Shown: one piece after another, positions 38,192 to 51,324 of the stretch
How positions within the stretch are numbered: the stretch's first letter is position 1
Layout of the letters: each line of letters starts with the position of its first letter
Assembly: GCA_002189035.1 (NCBI GenBank)
Contig: NEEC01000019.1
Span: 620,001-684,000, forward strand
Direction: 5' to 3'
Source of the DNA: Utricularia gibba
Taxonomy: Eukaryota > Streptophyta > Magnoliopsida > Lamiales > Lentibulariaceae
Length of the DNA: 64,000 bases
Program-made: the position numbers and the translations under genes
The notes under the pieces: model-generated
Databases searched by the model: none
Seen by the model: only the letters and a program-made list of their open reading frames with translations
What the model was told of the DNA's origin: nothing

Positions 38192-39560
38192 TCATGCCCG
38201 GTCGGTCGGTTTCCTGGGAACTTGATGGGAAGTGGGCATCACACACAACTACAATATATAATAATAAATGAAGAAATATTTCCATATTGTCCCTCTCTAG
38301 TCTCTACACAAAAAACTTTCCAAAATAGATCACAAAACTACCAAAAAAATACTCTTTTTATTATTTTTTAAAAATATCTATTCTATTTCTGTTCATTTTA
38401 CAAAGCATTATTTTTAACTAAATAAAATAAATGCAATATATTACAGAGGAGAGAAGTGGAATTTACTATTTTTTTTGGGCCGAGCGAGAGTGGGCATGTT
38501 TTCCAGCAACGGGCTCCAGATAGGGCTTCCAGGTAGTTTACGTGTTGGCCCATAATACTTTCCCCATTTATTTTTGAATTCATCTATTTGTAGGCGGGCT
38601 TTCTTTTCTTGGAAATAAATAATACATTGTGGTGGGTAGAATTTAATGCATGTCCATATTTTACAATTCGGTCCAAATTTGTCGGTGTACTAGGGTTTGG
38701 TCCAGCATTGGATTCAACCAATTAAATTTGGGTTAATTGCTCCATTATTTTTTATTTTTTTTGTTAATAGAAAAATCCAGGATCATCTCTGATTGGCTCA
38801 GTGCATTAAAAATGATTTTCATCCATTTTTTTATTTACTCCGAGAATATTTTTATTTACAATAGTTTTTTGAACTAGATTAATTATTTTCATTATATTTT
38901 ATGAAGGTCCTGTTCTAAATTATTAATTTTCTGAAGTGATTATGTTTAATTTTTTCAAATCATAATATTTAGCCGTTTTATAGTAAAATCATAAATTCAA
39001 ACTCTGAAGTTAATTTCAAAAATTATTGAATTTATTGAATATATGCTTCAAAAATTAAATAATAAATTAATTAAAAAATTATGCTATTTATTTTTTATTT
39101 ATTCTAGAAAAACATATTTATATCATATATTAAATTATACAATAAATTAATATATTAAAATTTACAATATATATTTTATTTTATTAAATTGGATAATCTA
39201 ATTTTATATTATTCCATAAAACGTTTTCAATCTCAAACCAATTATATTCACATAATATTAAAATTAATTCTATTATGCATAAGAATATTTTTCAATTTTT
39301 TGAATTTTTTGAATGATCAAAATATACATTATGTTAATTTTTTTATTAATATATATTATAGCATAAAATTTTGAGTAATCTTTAATTCATCGATGGACTA
39401 TAAAACAAATTTACAGATTGAAATCAAATAAATGTGTTAAAATATATTCAAAGTATACATTTGTTTTGGAAAATCTTCTTGAAAATTAAAATTCATGATT
39501 AGGGCAGGCATTAGCTAAACAAGTTAATCGTCTTCCAGAAGAAGACAAAAACCGATGGTG
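38192..39560. other. AT-rich intergenic region with one copy of a dispersed repeat
   Basis: About 38925-39305 resembles segments near 48525-48835 (opposite orientation) and 55445-55730 (same orientation), sharing blocks such as ATAGTAAAATCATAAATT and TTATTGAATATA. No gene was recognised. Confidence 0.45.
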
Positions 39561-40241
39561 TCGTGAACGTCCGGATTTCCTTGTTTCTTTTTTTAGAATA
39601 AATTTAGGCTTGTAGAGAGTCTGTTGGGTTAACGAATCATCGTTCCTCCGGGGTTGGATAAGCATCGTTCTTATTTTCGGAAGTCCTACACTTGCACTAG
39701 GTAAGAAGAATCACTTTTGAACAGCTTGTTTTCAGATGATTATGTGGGTAGTTGTTGCGATCAACGCTAGTTTTTGATCTTGGTGTTTTGGATCAGTTAA
39801 AACAATTAAAGATTACGAATTTCCATAGATCCACTTGTTGCTCTTCAACCGGAGATACAAGTTTCTAATTCGTGTTCTTCTTTATTTTTTTGTGGGTGTC
39901 CGTTTGTTTTGCTTGTTGTAGGATTTTTCAATTTGATGATTATTTCTGTGCAAGAACTTCGTATGATGAATTGCTCTGTTGTGAAGTTTTATTTTTTGTG
40001 AATTGCGATTGTATGATCTTAAAATCTGACACGGTTTCAGAGTAGGGTGCCACTTGTCTTCCAGGATTCCAGTTTTCTTTGTAAACTTGTTTTCGAATGA
40101 CTCTAACTTGTTCCGTACTTGCTTATACCAGTTGTTAAAGGCTAAGTTAGTTTAAATCGAGTGCCTTGTGTTTGTCTTTATGGACACTAATTTTAAATTG
40201 GTATACATTCATTCATGTATGTTCCGACGTCTTTGTCCAGA

Positions 40242-41714
40242 ATGGATAAAAAGGTGCTCTTTGTTCTGGCAATCACGGGTTTCTTCTTGCTCTGTAAGGC
40301 AAGAGACTTGGAAACCGCTCGTGTCTTTGTAGGTGCGTACTTCCAAGCGTGCAGTGTGATGTTTTTTTACTGTTGACATAGATATTTTTTTTGTCTATGT
40401 TGCTGTTTAACCATGCTTAATTTGTGAAAACCCTTCTGCTAGCAGAAGTCCTCCCAAGTAATGATCTTCCCACGGAGGAATCTCAACATGTCGAAACTGT
40501 GAATGATGGAGAGTTGTGTTTGGCATGTGAGGAATTTGCTTCAGATGCGCTTTATCACCTCTCCGATAACAAAACTCAGACAACAATACTTGGCAGATTC
40601 CATAAATACTGTTCTATAATACCTTCATTTAAGGAACAGGTATTAACATCAGCCTTTGTTTCTTGGACTTCCCAGCTGAAAATGGGAAAGCTTCTTTACG
40701 GTTAAATGATACAATATTGAAAAGGGCTGAAGTAAAGCTATAGAGGAAACATTTGACATTCACTCTGAACTTAGACCAGGCAGGCTGCAAAACAAAATCT
40801 CTTATTGTCTACAGAGGATGATGTTGTGTATATTTCTATCAATGCTTGAATCAAACTGCTGAAAATCTTATTGTTTACAGTGCGTCCTACTGGTGAACTA
40901 TTACGGGGATCTATTTTTCTCAACTCTCGATTCAGTACAGCCAGCAGAGTTCTGCCGAAAGTTCGGGCTTTGTGAAGGAGGCATTCCCATTTCTTCACGC
41001 ATTTCGAAAACCAAGTGTGATGTATGCCATGATTTTGTTACAGAAGCCTTACTTAAGTTGAAAGATCCTGATACTGAGGTAATCACTTGTCTACTTTCAC
41101 TGTGCCTTAAAACAACCAAAATTATCATATACATTTTTTTTTTCGAATCAAAAATATTCATATGAGGGGAGATGGGTGCAGGGAAGTTTTCAAGAGTAAG
41201 GTGAAAATAGTATAATTGAAATATTAAAGGCTGCCAAGAGTAATATTTCTCTGTGGAGCTTGTTTTTCATTCTATTTTGAACAGTTTGTGCAATCTTTAT
41301 TTAAAATACAGATTGGGAAACTCGGCAATAGCCATTCTGAACTTCATGGTTAAAAAGTTCTTAATCAACTGATTGAACATTGATCTTGTTTCAGCTGGAA
41401 GTTGTCAAGGTGCTTCTGAAAGCATGCGACTCGATTGGAAAAAGTGTTTCCAGGGTAAGTCTTTTAAAAAGCAATAATCGATACCAAGTACGATGTGCCC
41501 CTTCTGTCATTTGTACTTATTGTTCGAATCATCTTGCCGTTGCATGATTATTTAGTGTAAGAAGCTAGTCTTGGAGTACGCACCTCTCATTCTCATCAAT
41601 GCCGAGGAGTTCCTCGAGAAAAAAGATGTGTGCATCCTCCTCCATGCTTGCAACTCAACTGGAGCTCATGAGATTTCGATCTCAGAGAAAACTTTGCTGT
41701 TCAGTGCATCATAA
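40242..41714 (+). CDS. secreted saposin-like protein (two saposin B domains)
   Basis: Five coding exons: 40242-40332, 40443-40639, 40881-41078, 41395-41454, 41556-41714, giving 234 residues. A non-coding first exon probably ends at about 39701 (CTAG|GTAAGAAG), with the coding part starting just after the acceptor at 40240. The N-terminus is a signal peptide (KVLFVLAITGFFLLCKA). Two saposin B domains follow, each with six cysteines: CLACEEF to CRKFGLC and CDVCHDF to CILLHAC. Saposins are small helical proteins that bind or disturb lipid membranes and assist lipid hydrolases in the vacuole or lysosome. Unlike plant phytepsins, no aspartic protease domain is attached. The second exon starts at a TAGCAG tandem acceptor, so one Ala may be included or skipped. 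Confidence 0.87.
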
Positions 41715-42129
41715 TGGATGAGCAGTCAGCCTACTGCGGGCTTATCAAGTATATTGTGAACTACTGAACCAGGATTCACACTAGTTGCTTGACATGGTCT
41801 TGTAAATTATGTAACGGTATGCCATCATGTAAATAAAGGTGTTTGATTGAAAATGGACCACACTGGAAGAGAGTTTGGTTTCCAAAAATGTTATTGTAAC
41901 TGTGCAGTAGTCCCTTTAGTGTTGGATACAGATTTCAATGTTCATGTAGTGTTGGATGAAACTTTCAAGAGTATCTCGAACCTGTTTCTATGCGATGCTG
42001 GACTAATCTCCCATACAAGGGAAAAAGAAGGAAGATAGCATAGCAACTGAGGTGCAGTGCATCTGATACTAACAACTACCTCTTTCCTTCCTCACAAAAC
42101 TACTCAAATGACCAAAGAGACTGTAAATC
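41715..42129. other. 3' region of the saposin-like gene
   Basis: Should contain the 3' UTR (a possible polyadenylation area near 41815-41840, AATAAAGG). No other gene was seen. Confidence 0.5.
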
Positions 42130-44983
42130 TGGGGGTGAGTACAGGCCTCCGATGGGGGATTGACTGATCGTTAAGCTTCCAATATCATCTAGAGGAGGCT
42201 TCCCATTCCTGCTGGAGAGAAATCCCACCAGCAACCAAAGTAAAAGGACTTAATGAGACACAAGGCATCCTCATTCGGAAGGTTCAACGTGAAGGCTAAA
42301 GAAATGTTGATACTTGGTTCAGGGCACCTCTGGCTAACGGTTAACCGAGCCTCCGGGATCCCCATGCATGAGACTGTGGTCAGCAGCTTTATCTCCGGGC
42401 TTCACCAGAGTTTGCTTTTCAGGTCCAGGCAAAATATGAGGCATCCATGGAAAATCATCAACTGCAGGAGCATGATTACTAAATGTTACACCATTTTGGA
42501 AACGTCCAATCATCACATTCTGAGGATGTTGAATGCGTAACAGCTGCTTGCCGTTCTTGAATATGGAAGCAATTTTTTATTAGGCAACGGATGGACCACT
42601 TCCGGAATGATCGGCGGATTATTCCACATCTGCCAGCTCTCAGTTCACTTGAGCTAATCAAGTTATCCTGAGCCGTCAGAGTAGCAGAAAACAGAAAAGA
42701 ATTGCTACTCCATTCTACTGATATACGTGTCCTCAATGATGGAGATTCAATGGGGGATGGCTCCATGACTTCAGGAGTTCCGGACTGTCTTCACATGATA
42801 AGGTTTTTGTAGACCCTTATCAGTTAAAGAGCTTACATCCATCTGAAAGTTATCCAGTAATTCAGAAACAGGTCCAAGTAAGTATTTTGCATCTGGTACA
42901 TAACAAGGGTCTCCATAAATCTCAGAATCCTCAGGTAAAAAACTTGGAGGATCTCTGGTTGCAGGAAGAGCATATTCATTTGGTACTGAAACAGCTGGAT
43001 TGTGATCAACTAAATGGAGAGGAAAAGAAGGTAAATGAAATATAGAAGGCTGCCCAGAGTTAAAAGAGTTGTTAAACGACTCTGTTAAGTTGCATGATCA
43101 TTGAAGGCGCAATGGGCGGATGATCGGCAAAATAAATGAATCCAATGACTGTTTTGTGGGTATAAAAGTCTGTGGCGCAATGGGCTCCTGCACCAAAATC
43201 ATTATAAAATTCGTCAACCTATCACTGAATACTCATTATAAAAACATTATAAATACTCAGTTCATAGACCAGCATCGCAACCACAATGACCCACAGGCTT
43301 CCATATGACTGGACATGGATAGCATAAGCATGAAAATCTACATATTCCAAATGCAAAAAGGTAAATACAGAACTTTCGTAGGCTATTGGAAGCAAGTTTT
43401 ATGTGTAGGCTGGTGAGCATGATGTAACCATACCGAAGGTTTAGTGTGGACAATTTTTCACATCAATAAACACTCCAGAAGATAAACAGGAGTCTCCTTT
43501 AGCTATCTTATCATCACACTCAATATATAACCAAATGAGTGAAATGAAGCGCAATGAATGCAGATGTCAACGAAAGAAAACTTACACTGCAATTTGCACT
43601 TTTATAGTCAATGCTATAGCTTTGTCCGGCACGATAGTCATGTTGCATTATTTCCTTCCTGCATATAGCATTGTGGGAATTTTCTACCGTAGTACCTAAT
43701 GCTTCATCTGAACATTAGATCTACTGATACTTTTACCAGAAAAAAACATTTCTTGTGAAGGCTCGGGAAGATGACAAAAATGTACCCTTCATTTGGTCCA
43801 AGTACCTGGTTCCAGCATCTCCTCTGCTTTGCATGTTTGCAGCAGCAGTGTTACCTGGTTCCGCATGGCTAGTCTTAGAACGTTCTGGTGTATCTCTTCC
43901 GATCCCTTTTATAAGGCTCTTTTATCTTGTTTTGAGCATTTTCTTTACTGGCTCTCTTTTCCATTTCTTCGACATCTGAGTTGCTTTACTAGAACCCTGT
44001 ATCCTTTCCCTTTTTTGTCCTTGAGCTTCGTATCAGATTCCATTCTACAACTTTCTTCTTTCTTCTACTAATCTAGCAACCTCTTCCCTCTGCTATCTTT
44101 CCTACTCCTCCAATAACTCTTTCTCTAGTGTAGCTAAACTTTTCTCAGTTTTTCCACCAGCTGTTTTCCCTCTACTCTGTTGAAATCCTACTCCACTTTC
44201 GCATCTACTTTCCATCATTTCTCTTCGATCTGCATCATCACCTAATGCGTCATCTCTGGAACAAGTAACCCTGAAAATATGTCTAAAGAGCCACGTGATG
44301 CATGGGAAAAATACAGTTAGTATTTTGTAAGCAAAAGTCCAAACATGCGAATAAGACTTTTCCGTGGGGCAGGGGCCTTCATCGGAATGAAATTAGTCAC
44401 CAAAATACTGGCCTACAATTATTTGACTTTCTAGAAAAAGTTGCAACCCAATTCCCATTGTCCAGCGAATCCTGCCCACACATCCACCCACTCCGAGACC
44501 AAGTTTGACCATTTGGAATCCCGCCGCCTTCAACCATTAGATCTTTGAAAATTCCTGAATTACCAGCTTCAGGGGGCACAGGCAAATCAAGAACAGGCTT
44601 CAAAGAAATGTGCCCGCAGTAAGAACACAGAAACTTGCCACCACCAGATTATGATCTCTACACGCAGTCAAGCAGCTCCTGCACTTCATAGAGGCAGTTT
44701 TCCTCAATTTCCGCCATTCAATAGCTTCAAATCTCATCCTCTCTCGATGCAACGTATTCCTCTTAGCTCTCCATGCCGATAAATGCGGCATCAAAGTCTC
44801 ATGCCAAAACAGTGTCACCTGTAGAACCATTACACGAGAGAGCCTGGGTGGCCTGATTTCCAACCTGAATGCTGGCAGCAACTGCTGCGACATAGCCCAT
44901 AACCCAATCACTAGAATCACTAGCCACGGCAACATGGTAGCCATCTTCCTTGAGCACCTCTGCATTACACAGAGAATGCAAAT
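42130..44983 (-). pseudogene. pseudogene of a plant NST1-like (stress response protein NST1-like) gene
   Basis: The minus strand retains order and sequence of a conserved plant family: CILCVMQRCSRKMATMLP, LLPAFRLEI, LFWHETLMPHLSAWRAKRN, MRFEAIEWRKLRKTA, then in another frame FLCSYCGHISLKPVLDLPVP and NGNWVATFSRKSN, further EKELLEE, EEVARLVEERRKL, GTRYLDQMKGTFLSSSRAF (about 43812-43752) and, near 42760, PSPIESPSLRTRISVEW. Damage is extensive: the family start Met is replaced by Ile near 44983, there is a frameshift near 44647, a TAG at 44104-44102 inside the acidic coiled coil, and more stops soon after. Possible splice-site remnants (near 43585) suggest a duplicated gene copy, not a processed one. 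Family members carry an N-terminal membrane segment and a long Glu/Lys/Arg coiled coil; their role is poorly known. Confidence 0.75.
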
Positions 44984-47900
44984 TATCTTCCGTACCCCGC
45001 ACCACCCCATGCCCATTAATAAACAATGAAATTCAGAAAATCCGCACAAACTTTCGAGGCGCGATTTGCTCGGAAACAACCTAATTCCGAAAAGCATTCG
45101 AAAAACATCCATCAGTTGATCAATAGAGGCCAAAAACAGTGATGTCTGGTTTGAAAGCATCATCCAGACGCTCCGACAACAGATACTGCAATAAACGACG
45201 GATTCCATTTCAACAAATTACAACGAAAAAGAAAAATAACGACTGAGGAAATTACACATGCACCACTTTTTTCACGCATAAAAAAACAGAGAGTGGCGGA
45301 GGCGGAGCTCCGACGCGACGATTAGCTGACCGGAAGGAAAAATTACTTCACAATAAAACGAGAAATAAACAAAAGCACAAAAAGATTTTTGTAATGATCC
45401 TATGCCCTCAATAAGGAAATGCCACGTCTGTTCATAAATCTAATTACAAAATATTCAAAATATAATTAATTACTCATTCAGTACATTTCACATGGATTTT
45501 GGCGATTAGCATGACCCAAACATTAAAAAAAAAAATCTTCTTTTAGAATTATAAAAATCATTCCATGTATCATATTAGACTATTTGAAATCAATAGCACA
45601 ATACCTGCAAAGCGTGGATAAGTATGTTTTGTGCTTTTGGCATATAAGGTATGAATATATTGTTATTATTAAAAAAAAAATTAAATCATTTCTATTGTTT
45701 CTGTAATTAATCTGACAACCGTCTAATAATTTTAGGATTACATTTTAATTAAATATAATTTATCTAATTTATTAATTATTGATTTTACTAAGATTTTATT
45801 TTTCACATTAATAAAATAATAAACACAATAAATTTTAAATAAATGTATTTTAACAGTATCCTAATAAGATAATTTCAAATTTATCATATCTATATCTCTG
45901 TGTTTGTATCTGGACTGATGATGTATTTGTACCCGTGCTTTGTAGCATAATACACGATCAAATAAGTTGAATATTTAAAAATATTAGAAAATATATAATT
46001 TATAAATTATCAGTAGATACAACTACACATAATTAATATATTTAATAAGTTAAATTGATACGGATGAATAACTAGTACATTTAATGTTTTGAAAAAATTA
46101 TATAACATACATATTTTTAAATTTTATAATTTGAATTAAATCTTTATAATTTCTTTTATTCTCAAAATTTTTTAAAAAACTTCACATATATAAAAAAAAT
46201 CAAAAAACCTCTAAATCAAATTATATTATATTTATAAATAAATATAAATTAAATCCAATTTAATTCCATTTTTTTATTTAGAATCAAAGACATTCTCATT
46301 AAAAAAAAAACCAAAAAAGTACTTATTTCTATTTTTTGCAACTGGCATTTAATGCCCATGATTTAATAGTGAGCAGGGCAAGTGATGGCGGCCTGTGGTA
46401 ATGGCTGTGGAACGCACCACCTCACACAAAAATTGAATCATGTTAATATTTTTTAACTAAATTGCATATTTTTTATAATAAATAGAATCGTGTTAATACT
46501 TATTGCATATTTATTATTTTATGAAATATAATTATTTTTAATATCAGAATCCAAAAATATTATTGCATCGGATCCAATCCGGGTTCGCCCGAGATTTTAA
46601 AGTGGTGCCCGAGAATTATTGAGTTATGGCCACTGGGCAATCGCTTTGAAGTTGGAATCCATCATTGGATCAATTATTTTATTCTCTGTAATCTGCTTCT
46701 AAATATTTAATACCGCTTTAATTACGAAAATAATATTTTCATAATTAATAATTCCAAATTCCTCTACTTGAGGATCGGAAATCATTTCGAATATTGAGAA
46801 TTATTGCAATTATTCAACCAAAATCATGAAATCATAGTTTCGTAAATAAATTTACATTATGCAAAAAATAAATTAAATTATCGAGAATGAAGGGGAGTCA
46901 TATGTGGACCCCACGGGATCGTATTCCTTTTCTTTTTTTTTCTCAATAATGAAATAATAATTAAAAGAAAAAAAAGAATCCAGTCATGCCACCGATATAA
47001 AAGAGACAATCGATGGGGACACCCGAGCAAGATGTTCGATTTGAATTAAAGTTGGCATTTAAGACAAATAAATATTGACGCGATCCAAAAACACCTGTCT
47101 GCACTAATAATACTTTAGGATCATTTGTTTGTTTTTAGCTCTAGATTCATCTTATTTTTTTGTAATAAATTAATGATGAAAGTAACCTCTTTATTTTCCT
47201 AAATAAATGCTCTTTTTTAAATAATAGGAGGAGAGGAAAAAAAACACATAAAGTATAAAGTTTTGATGACTATAAAGAATTTAACTTTAAAATTTCAAAA
47301 TTGTAATAAAAATATATTAAGTTGTTAAAACCATTTAATAAAAATCCAAAAAATTTTCAAAATTTTTAAAAATTCAAACTATTCATGGCATCATGAATTG
47401 ACTCTGGTTTCAAATATAATAAAATTTCATATAAGGGTTTTTTAAATTAACATTCGAAGTTTGATGAATCGAATAATACTCTGTTAAAATTATATCGTAT
47501 TTATATTTCATATACTTCAAAGTGATAATGATTATATCATGTTCATATTTACGTTTTATATGATACATCGTTATAATAGCATAAATATAAAAAATAGTTA
47601 TTATTAATAACATGATAAGTTAAATATATAATTTTATATATTTAGGAGCAATTTTAAAAAAAATAAGTTAAGGTTTATATAATGTAATTTTAAAACTTAA
47701 AATTTAAAATATATATACTGATTGTAATTTGAAATGTCGCTTAAAACTCTACCCAGGCAAAAAAAAAAAAAAATTCAGTTATCCCATGAGGTAATCGAAA
47801 TTAGAACTATAAAATAAATATTTATATGGTAAAGCGAAAAGCATTCTCAAAATAATTTATTAATTCTTTTTACTTGGGTGTAAGAAGGGGCCACAACCCC

Positions 47901-49169
47901 CATCCTTGCTGCGCCCCTACTAACGTGTGTAATCTTTTAATGTATGATGCGTCCTAATTCAATGCAAAGCCATCGTGTTTATCCTCGTAATTTTAAAAAC
48001 ATAAAGGGGTGCGAATCTCAAACCCTATCCATCGCGTTGTGTTCTTTATCCACGTGACGTGTCGAGATTGGGTGTCCGAATGAGACACATTTTGATAAAG
48101 CTTTGCCGATGTCGTCGAATGAAATCTGTGCTGCTTCTGTGGCGGAGTTGTTCCAATCCGGCACGCGATTGGACTTGATCAAGCCCGCCCGCCCGCCCGC
48201 CCCTTGACCAATCACCACTGCCGTTGCGTTACCTAAAGTTGAATACCGGGTTGACATTTTCGCTCTTGATTTAGAAAAGTTGCACACCATTTTTCCATTC
48301 CCGCGCATCTCATATACCAATCCCACGTTCCACATCTGTGTTCTCCTTTTGTCCGTTTCTCTCTAGCAACTCGCGTGGGCCCCGCCTCATGAAAAATTGC
48401 AGTTTTTACTTTTAAAATTAGGCTATTTCATGGCTCTTTCTATTTAGATTTAAATGCTATAATATATATAATTAAAAATTAATAAGTTTTATTTAATTCC
48501 AACCAATCCAAAACAATAATGGTGTGTTATGTAATTTGAAACTGTGAATTTGTAGAATAAAATCAATTTTAAGATTATATAAATAAAATCAATTTGATAT
48601 TATAAAACTATTTTGTGAGATAACATAAAATTATATTATAAAATATATATTATATAATGTATTGTTATGATATAAATATATTTTTGAATAAATAAAAAAT
48701 GAGTAATATATTTTTTCTAATTAACTCTAAAACCGAAATTCAATAATTTTTGAAGTTAATTACATAATCTAAATTTATAATTTACTATAGAACGAATAAA
48801 GATTTGAATTTTCAAAATATAGAGCATACCCTAATTAAGTTGAAGAGCGGATTAAATCCATTTTTGAATTTCTATTATTTTTAGAATATAAATTGATAAT
48901 AAAACTAATTTTAATTTTTAGAAGAATCAATAGGAGTAGTTATCTTGGTAATATGGCGGTGTCAACATTTGTAGTTGTAATAAATGTTTTGTTGTTATTT
49001 TTGTAAATAGCGAATTGGAAGAAACCGAATTTTTTACTTTTGGTGGGGTGGGGGTGCAAGTTTGGTCCAAAGTCGCCCGCCGCACCATGGTATGGTAATG
49101 CTGGTCATATTATGGAATTAAAAAATGAATTTGAGGAAATTTAAAAACGAGTTGTGATCCACGCCTCTT
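44984..49169. other. intergenic, mostly AT-rich
   Basis: No gene was recognised. The 105-residue open frame at 48335-48018 (-) has no recognisable motif. A (CCCG)n run lies at 48184-48203. A copy of the dispersed AT-rich repeat lies near 48525-48835. 49000-49274 is the PUB16 promoter and leader. Confidence 0.45.
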
Positions 49170-49274
49170 TCACAGCTCATTCATAGCCTGTTCAACTTCA
49201 ATACGACTTTCTTCACATCCCAACTTTCTTCTCTCACGATTTCGATCTTCTTCTCTTTGCGTCGGAGTTCCTGG

Positions 49275-51324
49275 ATGCCGGTGAAACACGCCGCTTTGCT
49301 GGGGAGAAGTCGCCGCCAGCCGGTCGGGCGACCTGAAAGGAGGAATGTTTATGACCGGAGGCTCTTGAAATCTTTGTTGGATCATTCCGAGGCGGTGGCT
49401 TCGATGGAGCCGATGAGTGTTCTGTTGAGGAAGACATCGGCGTCTGTAATTAGAAAAGCTCTGATGATCTCGGTTGTGGTGGAGGAGCTTGCTCGGGATC
49501 CTCCGGTAAACGGCTTTTCTACTTGTGCGATTTTATGTTTCGAGGAATTATGCGTGGTTCTGCAAAGAATTAGGGCACTGATTGAAGACTGTGCCGCCGG
49601 TAGTAGAATGTGGCGTTTGGTTCAAATTCCTTTCATTTTGGATTCTTTTCATCAATTGGTTGGGGAATTGGCGATGGTGCTTGATATTCTTCCGGTGGAT
49701 GAGGTTAATTTGAATGAAGATTTGAGGGAATTGGTGAATCTGGTCCGAAAGCAGTGTTATGAGAAACCTCCATATGGTTGGGATTCAGATGATGTTACCC
49801 TCAGAAACGAAGTTCTGAGAATGCTGGAGAATATCAAAAGAGAGATTGTCCAGATCGAACCATGCTCTCCGAGATATTTACGAGATTGAGATTGACCGAC
49901 TCCGCAAGCTGCAGCAACGAAATTCAGAATCTTGAAAACGAGGTCAGAAGTCAAAACGATGAATCCAGAGCCGAGGAAGCCATCGCCCTGATTGGGCTCG
50001 TCCGCTACTCCAAATGCGTCCTCTACGGCGCTTCGACTCCCAGAATCGCCCCACGGCGGCAGAAATCGGCGTCGGAGCTCACCGTTCCGGCAGATTTCCG
50101 TTGCCCTGTAACCCTCGATCTGATGATGGATCCCGTCACCGTAGCAACGGGGCAAACTTACGATCGCTCGTCGATAACCATGTGGATTGACTCCGGGCAT
50201 GCCACGTGTCCCAAAACAGGGCAGCGCCTGGCTCACACGCATCTGATCCCCAATCTGGCGTTGAAAAACCTGATTGCCTTGTGGTGCAGGGATCAGGGGA
50301 TTCCGTTAGATTCAACGGAGTCTCATGTCAAACATAACGGCGTACACTCCAACAAGGCGTCGTTAGAGGCCACCAGGATGACGGCGTCCTTTCTCGTTAG
50401 TCAACTATCGGCGGCGTTACACTCGCTGGAGGAGACGGATCGCGTGGTTTACGAGCTCCGTGTGTTGGCGAAGACGGATTCCGATAGCCGAGCCTGCATC
50501 GCCGAAGCTGGAGCCTTACCTTTGCTGCTCAAATTCCTAGGCTCGGAGCACCCGAGCCTGCAAATCAACGCCGTCACCACCATCCTCAACCTCTCAATAC
50601 TCGAAGCCAACAAGACCAGGATCATGGAGACCGAAGGAGTTCTTAACGGCGTTATCGAGGTTCTTAGGTCAGGATCAACATGGGAAGCGAAGGGGAACGC
50701 AGCAGCGACGATATTCAGCTTATCCTGGCCACACGCCTATAGGAAGATGCTGGGGAAGACGCGTATTATCAGGGCATTGGTCGATTTAGCAAAGATGGGA
50801 CCTATGAGTGCTCAGAGGGATGCTCTGACGGCGATCACGAACTTGGCCGGTAACAAGGAAACGGTGGGGAAGTTGTTGGACGCTGGCATCGTGGGGTTGA
50901 TCGGTGATCTCATGGACGTCCTCCCGAGGAGGCGGTGTCCATTCTCGAATCAGTGGTGAAACGCGGCGGCCTGCCGGCCATTTCAGCCGTCCACGAATGT
51001 AAAATGATGGAAAAGTTGATCAAGGTGATGAGAAACGGCACTGATAAAGCTAAGGAGAGAGCAACGGCCACGCTGGTGGACATTTGCCGTAAAGGGGGAT
51101 CCGAGATGGCGGCGGAGCTGGCGGAGGTGGCAGGAGTGGAGAGGATAATCTGGGATGTAATGGGAACGGGATCGGGGAGGGCGAGGAGGAAGGCAGCCTC
51201 TCTGTTGAGGATTCTTAGAAGATTCGCAGCGGACACGGTTATGGACAACCTAAGTATGGCGCTCGGTGAATCAACAACTCTGGGTAACGTTTTAGCCTCT
51301 ACACGGATAATACTGCCAGCATAA
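49275..51324 (+). CDS. PUB16: U-box E3 ubiquitin ligase, PUB16-like, with ARM repeats
   Basis: Intronless gene. The U-box N-terminal domain is seen first (LCFEELCVVLQRIRALIEDC, LDILPVDEVNLNEDLRELV). The U-box is PADFRCPVTLDLMMDPVTVA..TYDRSSITMWID..ATCPKTGQ..LIPNLALKNLI, which binds the E2 enzyme. Armadillo repeats follow for substrate binding (SRACIAEAGALPLLLKFL, INAVTTILNLSILEANK, WEAKGNAAATIFSLS) and a C-terminal GRARRKAASLLRILRRFA. The reading frame shifts twice, near 49850 (GTCCAG, where the family has IVPD) and near 50923-50926 (before EEAVSILE). Each is a one-base loss in a C or G run; with both restored the frame is 684 codons long. I favour sequence error over pseudogene because the whole protein is otherwise well conserved. 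The start is the ATG at 49275. Confidence 0.85.

Noticed and set aside
37649-38371. 240-residue frame on the plus strand
   Set aside because: It is the complementary shadow of the DUF688-like gene, whose conserved motif is on the minus strand.
44799-45026. 75-residue frame on the minus strand that looks protein-like
   Set aside because: It is an alternative frame of the NST1-like pseudogene; the family sequence is in the overlapping 202-residue frame.
48018-48335. 105-residue open frame on the minus strand with a GC-rich centre
   Set aside because: Its GC-rich part is a simple CCCG repeat and no family resemblance is visible.
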